Source of the DNA: Paenibacillus tyrphae
GTDB lineage: Bacteria; Bacillota; Bacilli; Paenibacillales; NBRC-103111
Assembly (NCBI RefSeq): GCF_027925525.1
Contig: NZ_BSDJ01000026.1
Coordinates: 1 to 64,000 of the forward strand
Direction of reading: 5' to 3'
DNA: 64,000 nt
Part shown: one piece after another, positions 15,274-23,966 of the stretch
Numbering within the stretch: the stretch's first letter is position 1
Layout of the letters: each line of letters starts with the position of its first letter
Notes under the pieces: model-generated
Seen by the model: only the letters and a program-made list of their open reading frames with translations
Database searches by the model: none
What the model was told of the DNA's origin: nothing
Made by a program: the position numbers and the translations under genes

Positions 15274-17811
15274 ATGGAAGGAGCTATTGTCATCCAAGGC
15301 GCCTATGAAAACAATCTGAAGCATGTCTCGCTGAGCATTCCGAAGAATAAGCTCGTCGTCTTGACCGGATTGTCCGGTTCCGGAAAATCGACGCTGGCGA
15401 TGGACATTTTGCAGAAGGAATGCCAGAGGCAGTATATGGAATCGATGGGCATGGTCACGGATGCGATCGACAAGCCGAAGGTGGAATCGATCACCGGGCT
15501 TTCCCCGTCGATTGGGGTCGGCCAGCAGATCGCCAACCGGAACCCAAGGTCTACGCTGGGAACGGTAACGGAGATTTATACGTATTTGCGGGTTTTGTAC
15601 GCCCGGCTCGGGGAGCGGCCATGTCCGTCGTGCGGCGCCACGATAAGGCCCTCGTTCGAACCGGTCGGGGAAGGAGCGGTCCCCGGGGCGAAGCTTCTGG
15701 AGGAGAGCTATAGCTCGGAAACGGACCGCTGTCCCCAATGCCGGGGCGCGGTTCCTAAGCTGAAGATGGCCCACTTCTCCTTCAACAAGCCGGAAGGCGC
15801 CTGTGAAGCGTGCGCCGGGCTCGGAATCGTGACAAGCCTGGAGACAGGCTTGGTTTTCGATGAAGAACGGAGCTTTCGCGGGGGCTGCGTCACCTTTTGG
15901 GACGGCATGTTCATCGACTATTATTCGGACGTGCTGCAGGCTGCGGCGAAGCATTACGGGTTTGCGTTTGATCCGGACGCGCCTATGAAGGATTATAGTC
16001 CGGTTCAGCGGGATTTGCTGCTTCACGGCGTGGAAAGCGAGACGTTTGCGGGACGTTTTCCCGGCATCAAGGCGCCCAAATCGGTCGGCAAAGGCCGGTT
16101 CGAGGGCGTGCTGACTTATTTGGACCGGCGGCACCGGGAGCAGACCGGAGATACCGCTCAGTCGAGGAAGCTGGCGGGGTATTTCACCCGCCGCCTATGT
16201 CCTACTTGCGAAGGCACGCGCCTGCGAAGCGAGAGCCGCATGGTTACGATCAGCGGGCAATCGATCGCCGAAATTTCGTCATGGCCGCTTCACCGCTTAA
16301 TGGGGTGGCTGGAAGAGGTGCGGCCCGCCATATCCGAAGCGGGACAGCACGTGTTGGACCCGATCCTCCACGATATCGCGGAGCGCATGAGGCGGGTTAC
16401 CAAGGTCGGCTTGGGGTATTTGTCACTTGATCGGCAGGCCAATACGCTGTCTGGCGGGGAAGCGCAGCGTCTCCGGCTGGCCTCGCTGTTAGGCTCGGGT
16501 CTGACCGGCGTCTTGTACGTTCTGGACGAGCCGACGGCAGGGCTGCATCCGAAGGATACCGCTTCGCTCATCGGCGTGCTGCAGCAGCTGCGCGATCTGG
16601 GAAATACCGTGCTTGTGATCGAGCATGACGTCGAAGTGATGGAAGCAGCCGATTATATGATCGATATGGGGCCGGGCGCAGGCCGGCAAGGAGGGACGAT
16701 CGTCGGTACCGGAACGTTGGAGGAGCTGAAGTCGAATCCTGGCTCGGTCACCGGACAATTTCTGAGCAGCGATCATGGACGGCCGCTATCCTCCGGGCGA
16801 AGGTCCGGCAACGGTGCTTTCTTGACCGTCCGGGACGCGGTTGCGCGAAACTTGAAAAACATTACGGTCGAGCTTCCTTTAGGCACGTTTATTGCCATTA
16901 CCGGCGTTTCCGGCTCTGGAAAGTCGACGTTATTGTTCGACCTGATCGATCCGGCCGGCCGACAGCACTTTCAGGGGCGCACGGAAGGCGGCTTGGATTG
17001 CGGAAGCATCGACGGGCTCGGGCATATCGACAGATTGATTACGGTCGATCAAGCGCCCATCGGACGTATCCAGCGCTCCAACATCGCCACCTATACCGAC
17101 GTATTTACACTGATCCGCAATCTGTTCTCCGAGCTGCCGGAAGCCAAGCGGAGAAAGCTGTCGTCGAAGCATTTTTCGTTCAATGTGCCCGGAGGAAGAT
17201 GCGAGAAATGCCAGGGGCTGGGCGTGCTGCTGCTGGATATGCATTTTTTGCCGGACGTGGAGGCCGTGTGTCCGGATTGCGGCGGAAGGCGGTTTAAGGA
17301 CGATATCTTGAGCGTCACGTACGAGGGCAAGAACATCTCCGAGCTTCTGGATATGACGGTCCGGGAAAGCCTGCATTTCTTCGGCGGGCATCGCGAGCTG
17401 GCGGACAAGCTGGCGCTGCTGTGCGAGGTGGGGCTTGGCTATTTGCAGCTGGGCCAGCCGGCGACTACGCTTTCTGGAGGAGAAGCTCAGCGTCTCAAGC
17501 TGGCCAAGGAATTAAGCAAAAAAACAAAAGGGCATACCCTGTACCTGCTCGACGAGCCGACGACAGGACTACATCCTTCCGATGTGCGTCAGCTTCTCCA
17601 CCTGCTGAACAAACTGGTAGACGCAGGGAATACGGTCATCGTCATCGAGCACCATCTGGACCTGATCCGCGAGGCGGATTGGATCGTCGATCTGGGACCG
17701 GACGGGGGAGAAGCGGGCGGCTATCTTATCGCGCAGGGCAGGCCGGAGCATGTCGCGCAAGCGAACGGATCTTATACCGCAGCCTTTTTGGGGCGGGTGC
17801 TGACCGGATAA
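15274..17811 (+). CDS. Class II UvrA-like ABC ATPase
   Basis: An 845-aa UvrA homologue with two ABC ATPase modules. Walker A loops are GLSGSGKS (about 32-39) and GVSGSGKS (544-551); each half has LSGGEAQRL signature sequence and a DEPT Walker B. Zinc-binding cysteine pairs are visible (CPSCGA, CPQC, CEACAGLG, CPTCEG, CEKCQGLG, CPDCGG). Housekeeping UvrA has about 950 residues; the shorter length fits the class II group, which lacks the UvrB-binding region and includes drug-resistance proteins such as DrrC. It may protect against DNA-intercalating compounds rather than act in standard excision repair. AGGAGG lies seven bases before ATG 15274. It is monocistronic, with a terminator about 100 bases downstream. 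Confidence 0.9.
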   Translation: MEGAIVIQGAYENNLKHVSLSIPKNKLVVLTGLSGSGKSTLAMDILQKECQRQYMESMGMVTDAIDKPKVESITGLSPSIGVGQQIANRNPRSTLGTVTEIYTYLRVLYARLGERPCPSCGATIRPSFEPVGEGAVPGAKLLEESYSSETDRCPQCRGAVPKLKMAHFSFNKPEGACEACAGLGIVTSLETGLVFDEERSFRGGCVTFWDGMFIDYYSDVLQAAAKHYGFAFDPDAPMKDYSPVQRDLLLHGVESETFAGRFPGIKAPKSVGKGRFEGVLTYLDRRHREQTGDTAQSRKLAGYFTRRLCPTCEGTRLRSESRMVTISGQSIAEISSWPLHRLMGWLEEVRPAISEAGQHVLDPILHDIAERMRRVTKVGLGYLSLDRQANTLSGGEAQRLRLASLLGSGLTGVLYVLDEPTAGLHPKDTASLIGVLQQLRDLGNTVLVIEHDVEVMEAADYMIDMGPGAGRQGGTIVGTGTLEELKSNPGSVTGQFLSSDHGRPLSSGRRSGNGAFLTVRDAVARNLKNITVELPLGTFIAITGVSGSGKSTLLFDLIDPAGRQHFQGRTEGGLDCGSIDGLGHIDRLITVDQAPIGRIQRSNIATYTDVFTLIRNLFSELPEAKRRKLSSKHFSFNVPGGRCEKCQGLGVLLLDMHFLPDVEAVCPDCGGRRFKDDILSVTYEGKNISELLDMTVRESLHFFGGHRELADKLALLCEVGLGYLQLGQPATTLSGGEAQRLKLAKELSKKTKGHTLYLLDEPTTGLHPSDVRQLLHLLNKLVDAGNTVIVIEHHLDLIREADWIVDLGPDGGEAGGYLIAQGRPEHVAQANGSYTAAFLGRVLTG

Positions 17812-17915
17812 GAGTAGTGCACGGAATGTAACGAGGACGCCTGTCCACGGTTGGATTGCGCTGAGATTAAAGTAACGGATTGATACGACGAATAATACAA
17901 TTTGGGTGAAAAATG

Positions 17916-17948
17916 AACCTGCTAGCCTCGTGCCGGCAGGTTTTTTGT
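17916..17948 (+). terminator. Rho-independent terminator after the UvrA-like gene
   Basis: Stem AACCTGC / GCAGGTT with a GC-containing loop, followed by six T residues from 17941. Confidence 0.8.
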
Positions 17949-18007
17949 TTTGAAGAAGGAAGCGCACTTTTGTCCGCTGCTATGCAGCCGAACGCAAAAG
18001 ATTGTCG

Positions 18008-18058
18008 TTGACAAAAAATGAAAAGCAGTGTAATTTGAAATTGACTGATCGAGTCAAT
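18008..18058 (+). promoter_or_regulatory. Consensus promoter with overlapping TetR-type operator (O1)
   Basis: TTGACA at 18008-18013, a 17-base spacer and TAATTT at 18031-18036 form a near-consensus sigma-A promoter. Immediately downstream, 18040-18058, lies ATTGACT-GATCG-AGTCAAT, a 7-bp inverted repeat around a 5-base spacer, placed where a repressor would block RNA polymerase. Confidence 0.8.
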
Positions 18059-18182
18059 CTAAAAAAGTCAGGAACAACGTCTTAGCAATTTGCGTCCGGC
18101 TTTGAGGTGACCGGACATGGCAGAGTTTTTTGCTTCAAGCCCAAGGTTCATAAGCAGCTTGCAGGAATAGCTGCGCCAAATT

Positions 18183-18201
18183 ATTGACTGATTTAGTCAA
18201 T
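18183..18201. promoter_or_regulatory. TetR-type operator (O2), second copy
   Basis: ATTGACT-GATTT-AGTCAAT repeats the arms of O1 exactly, 26 bases before the start codon of the FAD monooxygenase gene. The conserved arms with a changed spacer are what is expected of two sites for one dimeric regulator. The TetR protein encoded at 19827 is the nearest candidate. Confidence 0.75.
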
Positions 18202-18226
18202 CTATTTTAAAAAAGGAGCGATATTT

Positions 18227-19702
18227 ATGAACAACATGCGAAAAAAAGGAACAGCTCTCATTATTGGTGGAGGCATAGCCGGATTACTGTCTGCACGGGT
18301 GCTATCGGATTATTACGAAGAGGTCGTGATCGTGGAGAAGGACGATTTTCCCGCCAGTCCGGAAGACCGTGCAGGCACGCCCCAATCGTTTCATCCGCAT
18401 CGCTTCACCCAGCGGGGCAAAGAGATTATGACCCGCTTTTTTCCGGACTTCGAACAGGATTTGGCGGAGCAGGGAGCCCGGTCAGTGCTGAACAAGACCG
18501 TGCACAACATGAATCAACACGGAAGCGTGGTCGTCCAGTATCCGCGCAACGATTACAAGTTCAGCCGGGCCTTGCTGGAGTGGGTCGTTCGCAAGCGCGT
18601 CCGGGAAATTCCAGGCGTCCGTTTTCTTCCGAAACATGACGTGCTGCGCTTATTGACGACGCCGGATCATGCCGCCGTCACAGGGGTTGCGGCTCGGGAA
18701 CGGGGAGCGGACGGACAAGAAAAGCTTCTGATGGCCGATCTGGTCGTGGATACCAGCGGGCGGTCCTCCAAGCTGACCGCATGGCTTGAGAATCTGGGAT
18801 ATGACGTGCCGAAGCCGGACCTGCTGAAGGTCAATCTGGGCTACAGCACCCGGCGGTACCGGATTCCTCCCGGCCAAGCGCATCTGACCGAAACGTGGGA
18901 TACTGTGATTATCGGGGGACAGCCGGCAAACGGCACGTTCTCGGGCGTATTTTCGATCATCGAGAATCAGATCGCAGAGGTACTGCTTTATCGCCCGGGC
19001 GGGCATTATCCACCAACAGATGCGGAACAATTCGAGCAGGCGGTCGCCCAGCTTCCGAGCCCGCTTATTGCCGAGCTGCTGCAAGGGCTCGAGCCGATCA
19101 CCAACCCGCGCGGATTTCGTGTGCCGGCCCTGCACCGCCATCATTTTGAACAAATGGACCGGTGGCCGTCCGGACTGCTGGTGTTGGGAGATGCCTTCTG
19201 CATCTACGATCCGATCTTCGGTCAAGGCATGACCGTCGCGGCGATCGAAGCGGAGGTACTGGAATCTTGCCTGCGTGAGCAATGGGAGGCCCCACGGCCG
19301 CATTTCGAACAGCGGGCGCTCCGAAACATTCAGGCTGCGATCGAGCCCGCCTGGTGGTTGAACTGCGCGAATGATCTGCAGTGGGAGGGCGTCGAGTATG
19401 AGGGCGCGGAGCCGCTAAAAGGCATTTCGTTCGGCCGGAAATATCTCGATCTGCATCTGGAGCGTGCGACGGCCGGGCCTGATTTTAAGCTGTTCGGACT
19501 ATATTGGGCCGTGAATACGCTGTCGATCTCGCCGCGGGAAATGCTGAATCCTGATCTGGTCACGAGCGTACTCGCGGCGACGGAGGAAGGCCGGCAGTGG
19601 CTTGGCGAGCTGACGCAGCAGTACGGTCAGCCGCTGGAACACGTATGGGACGACATCGTGCCCTCCTTCTCCGAGACGCCTTATCCGTCCATGAGCCGTT
19701 AA
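18227..19702 (+). CDS. FAD-dependent monooxygenase/dehydrogenase of the aromatic-hydroxylase fold
   Basis: A 491-aa flavoprotein of the glutathione-reductase-2/p-hydroxybenzoate-hydroxylase fold. The dinucleotide-binding motif IIGGGIAGLLSARVL is at about residues 12-26 and the second FAD motif is LVLGDAFCIYDPIFGQGM (about 318-335). FHPHRF near residue 63-68 and the DTSGRSSKL segment are also typical of this group, which includes flavin monooxygenases and geranylgeranyl-reductase-like proteins. The substrate is unknown; strong, apparently TetR-controlled expression suggests a role in modifying a toxic or aromatic compound. AAGGAGCG precedes the ATG. The TetR gene follows 124 bases later. Confidence 0.85.
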   Translation: MNNMRKKGTALIIGGGIAGLLSARVLSDYYEEVVIVEKDDFPASPEDRAGTPQSFHPHRFTQRGKEIMTRFFPDFEQDLAEQGARSVLNKTVHNMNQHGSVVVQYPRNDYKFSRALLEWVVRKRVREIPGVRFLPKHDVLRLLTTPDHAAVTGVAARERGADGQEKLLMADLVVDTSGRSSKLTAWLENLGYDVPKPDLLKVNLGYSTRRYRIPPGQAHLTETWDTVIIGGQPANGTFSGVFSIIENQIAEVLLYRPGGHYPPTDAEQFEQAVAQLPSPLIAELLQGLEPITNPRGFRVPALHRHHFEQMDRWPSGLLVLGDAFCIYDPIFGQGMTVAAIEAEVLESCLREQWEAPRPHFEQRALRNIQAAIEPAWWLNCANDLQWEGVEYEGAEPLKGISFGRKYLDLHLERATAGPDFKLFGLYWAVNTLSISPREMLNPDLVTSVLAATEEGRQWLGELTQQYGQPLEHVWDDIVPSFSETPYPSMSR

Positions 19703-19826
19703 GGGCCGTTGCACTCTGGCGACCCGGTACAATAGCCATCGGATCATGAGAAATGGTATACTCATAGGCGACGTCTATCTATCTATGAATGGCCGCAAGA
19801 TTTTCAGGCAAAGGAATGAATAATCA

Positions 19827-20423
19827 TTGGCGCCTTTAAACGATGAACAATTGCACCAAATTCGCGACGAGCGCAAGGAACAGATTATGGAGGCCGCGCT
19901 TAAGGTGTTTTCCCGGCGGGGTATCGTCGGAACGAAAATGAGCATGATTGCGGCCGAGGCCGGCATCAGCCACGGCTTGCTGTACCACTATTTCAAATCG
20001 AAAGACGAGCTTTTCACGACGCTTGTCCAAATGGCGATGCTGGGAGCGCAGGACGCGATGAAGAGCATCTATGACCTGCAAGGCTCGCCGCTCGACAAAA
20101 TAAAATATTTAACGAAAGAGATTCTCGACGAAGGCGGCAGGCCTTACTTCATGCTGATTTATCAAGCGCGCACGTCCGAAGGCGTCCCGGAGAAGGTGAA
20201 AGAGCTGATTGCCCAATATTCCTTGAAAAGCTTTGTCGACGAGCTGCTTCCTGTCTTCAAGGAAGGCCAACAAACGGGCGAAATTGCGGCGGGCGATCCT
20301 GCGGAGCTTATTTCCGCTTATTTATCGGTTCTTTCCAGTCTCATGATGCTGAATGCCCAAGACGAAGAAACTTACCGGCTTCCAAGCAGCGACATCTTAA
20401 TGCGGATGGTAACCGGCCCTTAA
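19827..20423 (+). CDS. TetR/AcrR-family regulator
   Basis: A 198-aa regulator starting with TTG and preceded by AAAGGAA. The DNA-binding domain includes KEQIMEAALKVFSRRGIVGT and EAGISHGLLYHYFKSKDELF; the rest is a helical ligand-binding domain ending in an Asp/Glu-rich tail. It lies between the FAD monooxygenase gene and a two-component system, 33 bases before the latter. The TTGACT-N5-AGTCAA sites upstream of the monooxygenase are typical TetR operators, so I infer it controls that gene. An imperfect TCATAG..CTATGA repeat at 19762-19788 may serve its own promoter. The ligand is unknown. Confidence 0.88.
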   Translation: MAPLNDEQLHQIRDERKEQIMEAALKVFSRRGIVGTKMSMIAAEAGISHGLLYHYFKSKDELFTTLVQMAMLGAQDAMKSIYDLQGSPLDKIKYLTKEILDEGGRPYFMLIYQARTSEGVPEKVKELIAQYSLKSFVDELLPVFKEGQQTGEIAAGDPAELISAYLSVLSSLMMLNAQDEETYRLPSSDILMRMVTGP

Positions 20424-20455
20424 TCGGGAATGCCAGAAAAAAAGCAGGTGGAACG

Positions 20456-21172
20456 ATGCAGCACGATATTCGAATTCTTATTGCCGATGACGATCGGGAA
20501 ATTCGCGATCTGGTGAAAACGTATTTGGAAAGAGAAACGTACCGGATCGATGCAGCGGCAGACGGGGAAGAAGCTCTCCGTCTGTTCGAAGCGCACCGCT
20601 ATAACCTAATCTTACTTGATTTGATGATGCCCAAGATCGACGGCATCGAGGTATGCCGGAGACTTCGCATGAAGACGAATGTCCCGATTCTCATGCTCAC
20701 GGCTAAAGATCAGGAGATCGATAAAGTATTGGGGCTGAGCATCGGGGCGGACGACTATATTACGAAGCCTTTCAGTATCCATGAACTGGTCGCCCGGATT
20801 AAAGCCCATTTGCGGCGGTTCCTGGTTTTGGGCAGCGAAAGTGGCCCGCAGCAGGAGACAGTTCTGAGCTTTAAGAACCTTACGATTCATTTGCAAAAGT
20901 ATACGGTCACGAGAGCCGGGGAAGAAATCACGCTGACGGGCAAAGAGTTCGAGCTGCTGAAGTTTATGGCTTCGCATCCCGAGCAGGTGTTTACGAAGAC
21001 GCAGCTGTTCCGGCAAGTATGGGACAGCGATTATTTGGAAGACGACAATACCGTGATGGTCCATATCCGCAAGCTCCGGATGAAGATCGAGGAGGACCCG
21101 TCCGATCCGAAATGGATTCAGACCGTATGGGGCATCGGATACAAGTTTGCAGGTGACAAAGATGAGGCATGA
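20456..21172 (+). CDS. OmpR-family response regulator of the Bcr-like resistance module
   Basis: A 238-aa response regulator. The receiver domain (1-120) has the acidic pocket at D11-D13, phospho-acceptor D55 in LILLDLMMPKIDG, the conserved Thr of LMLTAKD and Lys of DDYITKPF. The C-terminal winged helix (about 135-235) has LTGKEFELLKFMASHPEQVF and VMVHIRKLRMKIE of the OmpR class. AGGTGG is six bases from the ATG. Its last 11 bases overlap the histidine kinase gene. Four TTAAGA repeats with 11-bp spacing after the kinase gene are probably its binding site in front of the ABC exporter genes. It resembles VanR/PhoP-like regulators in general layout. Confidence 0.92.
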   Translation: MQHDIRILIADDDREIRDLVKTYLERETYRIDAAADGEEALRLFEAHRYNLILLDLMMPKIDGIEVCRRLRMKTNVPILMLTAKDQEIDKVLGLSIGADDYITKPFSIHELVARIKAHLRRFLVLGSESGPQQETVLSFKNLTIHLQKYTVTRAGEEITLTGKEFELLKFMASHPEQVFTKTQLFRQVWDSDYLEDDNTVMVHIRKLRMKIEEDPSDPKWIQTVWGIGYKFAGDKDEA

Positions 21173-22193
21173 CAAAGGCGCTCTTCTCCTTGTTGTGCAG
21201 TTCATCGTCTTGTCTGCGCTTTTCATCCTGGATTGGATTTACCAGCCCCAAGGCATCGTCCACGGGGCTTTATTTGCTGCGCTGCTTGCCTTGACGGTCA
21301 TCCATCTGTACGTCCGGTACCGATTCACGGCGAGGCTGAAGGCCATGGCGGCTGCGCTGAGGCGCGCCACGCAAGGGAATACGAATACCCGCCTGCTTGC
21401 GAACGATGACCGTCATTTGGACGAGGTGATCTTTTCGATCAACGAATTGATCGAGCAGCTGGCCAAGGTTCATGTCCGCACGATCCGCTCCGAGGCGGCG
21501 AGAAAAAGTCTGCTGTCCAACATCTCCCACGATATCCGGACTCCTCTCACGTCGATCATCGGCTATGCGGATGCGTTGAAGGATGACATCGCGGCTTCGA
21601 GCGAAGAGAAGGAGCGGTATCTGGACATTTTGTCCGGGAAGGCCGTCGCTTTGAAGGAGCTGATCGACGAAATTTTCGAGCTGGCCAAGCTGGATGCGGA
21701 CGAAATGCCGTTGAAGCCGGAAACACTGGATTTTGCAGAAATAGTCCGGGAAGCGGTGATCGGATTTTTGCCCGAACTGAAAAAGTATGGCATTGAGCTA
21801 AAAGCCAACATTCCGGAAGAAGACTGTTCCATCGTGGCCGATCGGGTAAGCGTGCTGCGGATCGTCAGCAATCTGATCAAAAATGCGGTCGAGCATGGAA
21901 AAGACGGTAAAGTGCTGGGCATCGAGCTGGCAGAAGCAGAAGGCAAGTACCGTCTGCTGGTGTGGGACCGGGGGAGCGGGATTTCGCCGGAGGATTTGCC
22001 CCGCGTGTTCGAACGAATGTACCGCACGGACCGGGCAAGGAATCCTTCCGCTCAAGGAAGCGGGTTAGGTCTGGCCATCGCGAAGGCGCTCGCCGAGAAG
22101 CATTCGGGGACCTTATGGGCCGAAAGCGAGCCCGGCGTGAAAACGACCTTTGGCTTCACCATCCCGAAGCGGGGCGCTGCGAGCCGGGATTAA
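21162..22193 (+). CDS. Sensor histidine kinase of the Bcr-like resistance module
   Basis: A 343-aa membrane kinase. Two hydrophobic segments (about 8-27 and 33-52) are separated by only a few residues, so it has almost no extracytoplasmic sensor. A HAMP-like linker follows, then the dimerisation and phospho-acceptor box SNISHDIRTPLTSIIGYADAL (H at about 118) and the ATPase domain with NLIKNAVEHG (N box), WDRGSGI (G1) and GSGLGLAIAKAL (G2). ATG 21162 is chosen because AGGTG lies six bases upstream; a TTG at 21147 would extend it. It overlaps the response regulator stop, so both are translated together. The tiny sensor suggests it senses membrane or lipid-II-cycle stress, possibly via the exporter. 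Confidence 0.9.
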   Translation: MRHDKGALLLVVQFIVLSALFILDWIYQPQGIVHGALFAALLALTVIHLYVRYRFTARLKAMAAALRRATQGNTNTRLLANDDRHLDEVIFSINELIEQLAKVHVRTIRSEAARKSLLSNISHDIRTPLTSIIGYADALKDDIAASSEEKERYLDILSGKAVALKELIDEIFELAKLDADEMPLKPETLDFAEIVREAVIGFLPELKKYGIELKANIPEEDCSIVADRVSVLRIVSNLIKNAVEHGKDGKVLGIELAEAEGKYRLLVWDRGSGISPEDLPRVFERMYRTDRARNPSAQGSGLGLAIAKALAEKHSGTLWAESEPGVKTTFGFTIPKRGAASRD

Positions 22194-22243
22194 GAAACAA
22201 TTAAGAACTTATTAAGAGGCATTTAAAATCGCCTGCTTATCAT
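22190..22243 (+). promoter_or_regulatory. Promoter with four 11-bp-spaced TTAAGA repeats (response regulator site)
   Basis: TTAAGA, TTAAGA, TTAAGA and TTAAAA start at 22190, 22201, 22212 and 22223, exactly 11 bp apart, so they lie on one face of the helix. The first overlaps the kinase stop codon. A TATCAT -10 element is at 22238-22243, and the fourth repeat ends about ten bases before it, so the repeats cover the -35 position. Direct hexamer repeats with 11-bp period are the classic target of OmpR/PhoP-type activators. This makes the exporter genes a separately inducible unit. Confidence 0.8.
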
Positions 22244-22280
22244 GAAATTACGATCTGATGAAAGCAGGAGGGGTTACGGT

Positions 22281-23201
22281 TTGAGTGCGGTTATTAAAAC
22301 GACGCAGTTAACGAAGATGTATGGGACGCAGAAAGCGGTGGACAACCTTGACATGAATGTGCGTCAAGGTCAGATTTACGGTTTTCTCGGCCAGAACGGC
22401 GCGGGCAAAACGACGACGATCCGCATGCTGCTCGGTTTAATCAAGCCGACGCACGGAGAGATTGAAATCTTTGGCGAAAGTCTGCACAAGCATCAGAAGG
22501 AGATTTTAAGAAGAATCGGGTCGATTGTCGAGTTCTCCGGATTTTATGAGAATTTAACGGCCCGCGAGAATCTGTTAATCAACGCCAAGCTGATGGGCGT
22601 GCATAAGAAAAACGCCATGGACGAAGCTTTGGAAATCGTCGGTCTGCATCAGGAAACGAAAAAGCTGGTCGGCAGCTATTCCTTAGGGATGAAGCAGCGG
22701 CTTGGCATCGCCAGAGCCATTCTCCATCATCCTGAGCTGTTAATTTTAGACGAGCCTACCAATGGCCTGGACCCGGTAGGGATTAAGGAAATCCGCAGAC
22801 TGATCAAGTCTCTCGCCGAGGAACGAAAAATAACGATTCTCGTTTCCAGCCATATTTTGTCCGAAGTCGAGCAGCTGGCCGATCAGATCGGGGTCGTCCA
22901 TCAAGGGAAGCTGCTGGAGGAGATTTCCTTCGAAGAGCTTCGCAAGCGGAACCGCAAATATCTTGAGTTTCAGGTGTCCGACGACAATAAGGCGGCGATG
23001 CTGCTGGAGAAGCACTTCGGCATCACGGATTACGAGGTTCACGACGAACGGGTGATCCGGATATACAGCCATATCGGCGAGCAGGGCAAGCTCAACCGGA
23101 TGCTGGTGGAGCATGGGATAGAAGTCACAAAAATGACAATGAGTGTAGACAGATTGGAAGATTACTTTATACAATTGATAGGGGGCGGGACGATTGGTTA
23201 A
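22281..23201 (+). CDS. bcrA: BcrA-like ABC transporter ATPase (peptide-antibiotic export)
   Basis: A 306-aa ABC ATPase, the same length as BcrA of Bacillus licheniformis. Walker A is GQNGAGKTTTI, the signature is SLGMKQRLGIARAI and Walker B is LLILDEPTNGLDPVG, followed by the H-loop SSHILSEVEQ. The C-terminal 80 residues are the usual extension of the lantibiotic/bacitracin exporter group. Start TTG 22281 has AGGAGGGG seven bases upstream; an earlier ATG at 22242 has no ribosome site. The next gene encodes the membrane partner with eight bases of overlap and then UppP, an arrangement like the bcrABD resistance genes of enterococci and clostridia. Confidence 0.88.
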   Translation: MSAVIKTTQLTKMYGTQKAVDNLDMNVRQGQIYGFLGQNGAGKTTTIRMLLGLIKPTHGEIEIFGESLHKHQKEILRRIGSIVEFSGFYENLTARENLLINAKLMGVHKKNAMDEALEIVGLHQETKKLVGSYSLGMKQRLGIARAILHHPELLILDEPTNGLDPVGIKEIRRLIKSLAEERKITILVSSHILSEVEQLADQIGVVHQGKLLEEISFEELRKRNRKYLEFQVSDDNKAAMLLEKHFGITDYEVHDERVIRIYSHIGEQGKLNRMLVEHGIEVTKMTMSVDRLEDYFIQLIGGGTIG

Positions 23202-23928
23202 CTTGCTCTATACCGAACTGATCAAACTGAAGCGGGCCAAGATGTTTATGGTCAGCATGCTTGGAGCCGTTTCGGCCCCTATCATGATGTTTCTCGCCTT
23301 GATGAATATGAAAAGCAAGAAGCCCGAGACTCCGATTGAGTTCGAAGTCGCTTTTATGAACACGAATATGTACGTGATTTTGCTCGTGGGAACCCTTCTG
23401 TACGGGGTCATTACGGCGTATCTGTTTCATCGGGAATATGCAGAGGATACCTTGAAAAACCTGCTGACCATCCCGGTATCCCGAGTCAGTCTGATCGTAA
23501 GCAAGCTGATTTTGCTATTTTTATGGATTATGGTCCTGACGCTCACCATTTGGTCGTTGACGCTGATCCTGGGGCTGATCGGGCAGTTTGAAGGCTTGAC
23601 TATGGCTTTATTGCTCCAATCCTTGAAGCAATTTGTAGTCGGGGGCGCTCTATTGTTTCTCCTGTGCACGCCGACGATGCTGATCACCTTTTTGTTCAAA
23701 AATTACGTTCCCACCATCATCTTTACGGCGATGATCACGATGGCTAACGTGGTGCTTTCCGAATCGGAATACAAGGCTTTATTTCCATGGTCTGCCTCGT
23801 ACGTGATCGCGAACGAAGGCTTCGTTCCCCAGTATCCGCCGGCTTTTTCTTACGCCGTTATACTGGCAGCTTCGCTCATCGGACTTGCGGCAACGATTAT
23901 CTACTTCAAGAAGGTAGATATTCATTGA
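23194..23928 (+). CDS. bcrB: BcrB-like ABC transporter permease
   Basis: A 244-aa membrane protein with six hydrophobic segments and a short charged N-terminus (NLLYTELIKLKRAKMF), which is the standard opening of ABC-2 type permeases of the bacitracin/lantibiotic exporters. It starts with TTG inside the last codons of the ATPase gene (GGGGGCGGG upstream), so the two subunits are translationally coupled. Together they should export or remove a peptide antibiotic from the membrane. UppP follows 38 bases later. Family-level assignment is firm; the antibiotic is inferred from the UppP neighbour and gene order. Confidence 0.85.
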   Translation: MVNLLYTELIKLKRAKMFMVSMLGAVSAPIMMFLALMNMKSKKPETPIEFEVAFMNTNMYVILLVGTLLYGVITAYLFHREYAEDTLKNLLTIPVSRVSLIVSKLILLFLWIMVLTLTIWSLTLILGLIGQFEGLTMALLLQSLKQFVVGGALLFLLCTPTMLITFLFKNYVPTIIFTAMITMANVVLSESEYKALFPWSASYVIANEGFVPQYPPAFSYAVILAASLIGLAATIIYFKKVDIH

Positions 23929-23966
23929 TATAGATACACAGACGAGAAAATAGGAGTGTGGAGCTG

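Larger units (their letters stand above)
17812..18226. other. Intergenic region with terminator, promoter and two operators
   Basis: This 415-base gap contains the terminator of the UvrA-like gene and then the control region of the FAD monooxygenase gene: a consensus promoter, two TTGACT-N5-AGTCAA operators 143 bases apart, and between them a small stem (TCCGG / CCGGA near 18093-18115) with a T run at 18125-18130 that might act as an attenuator. Confidence 0.6.

Noticed and set aside
19762..19788. TCATAG..CTATGA inverted repeat before the TetR gene as operator
   Set aside because: The arms are separated by 15 bases of partly repeated CTAT sequence, so the symmetry may be chance; mentioned only as a possibility.
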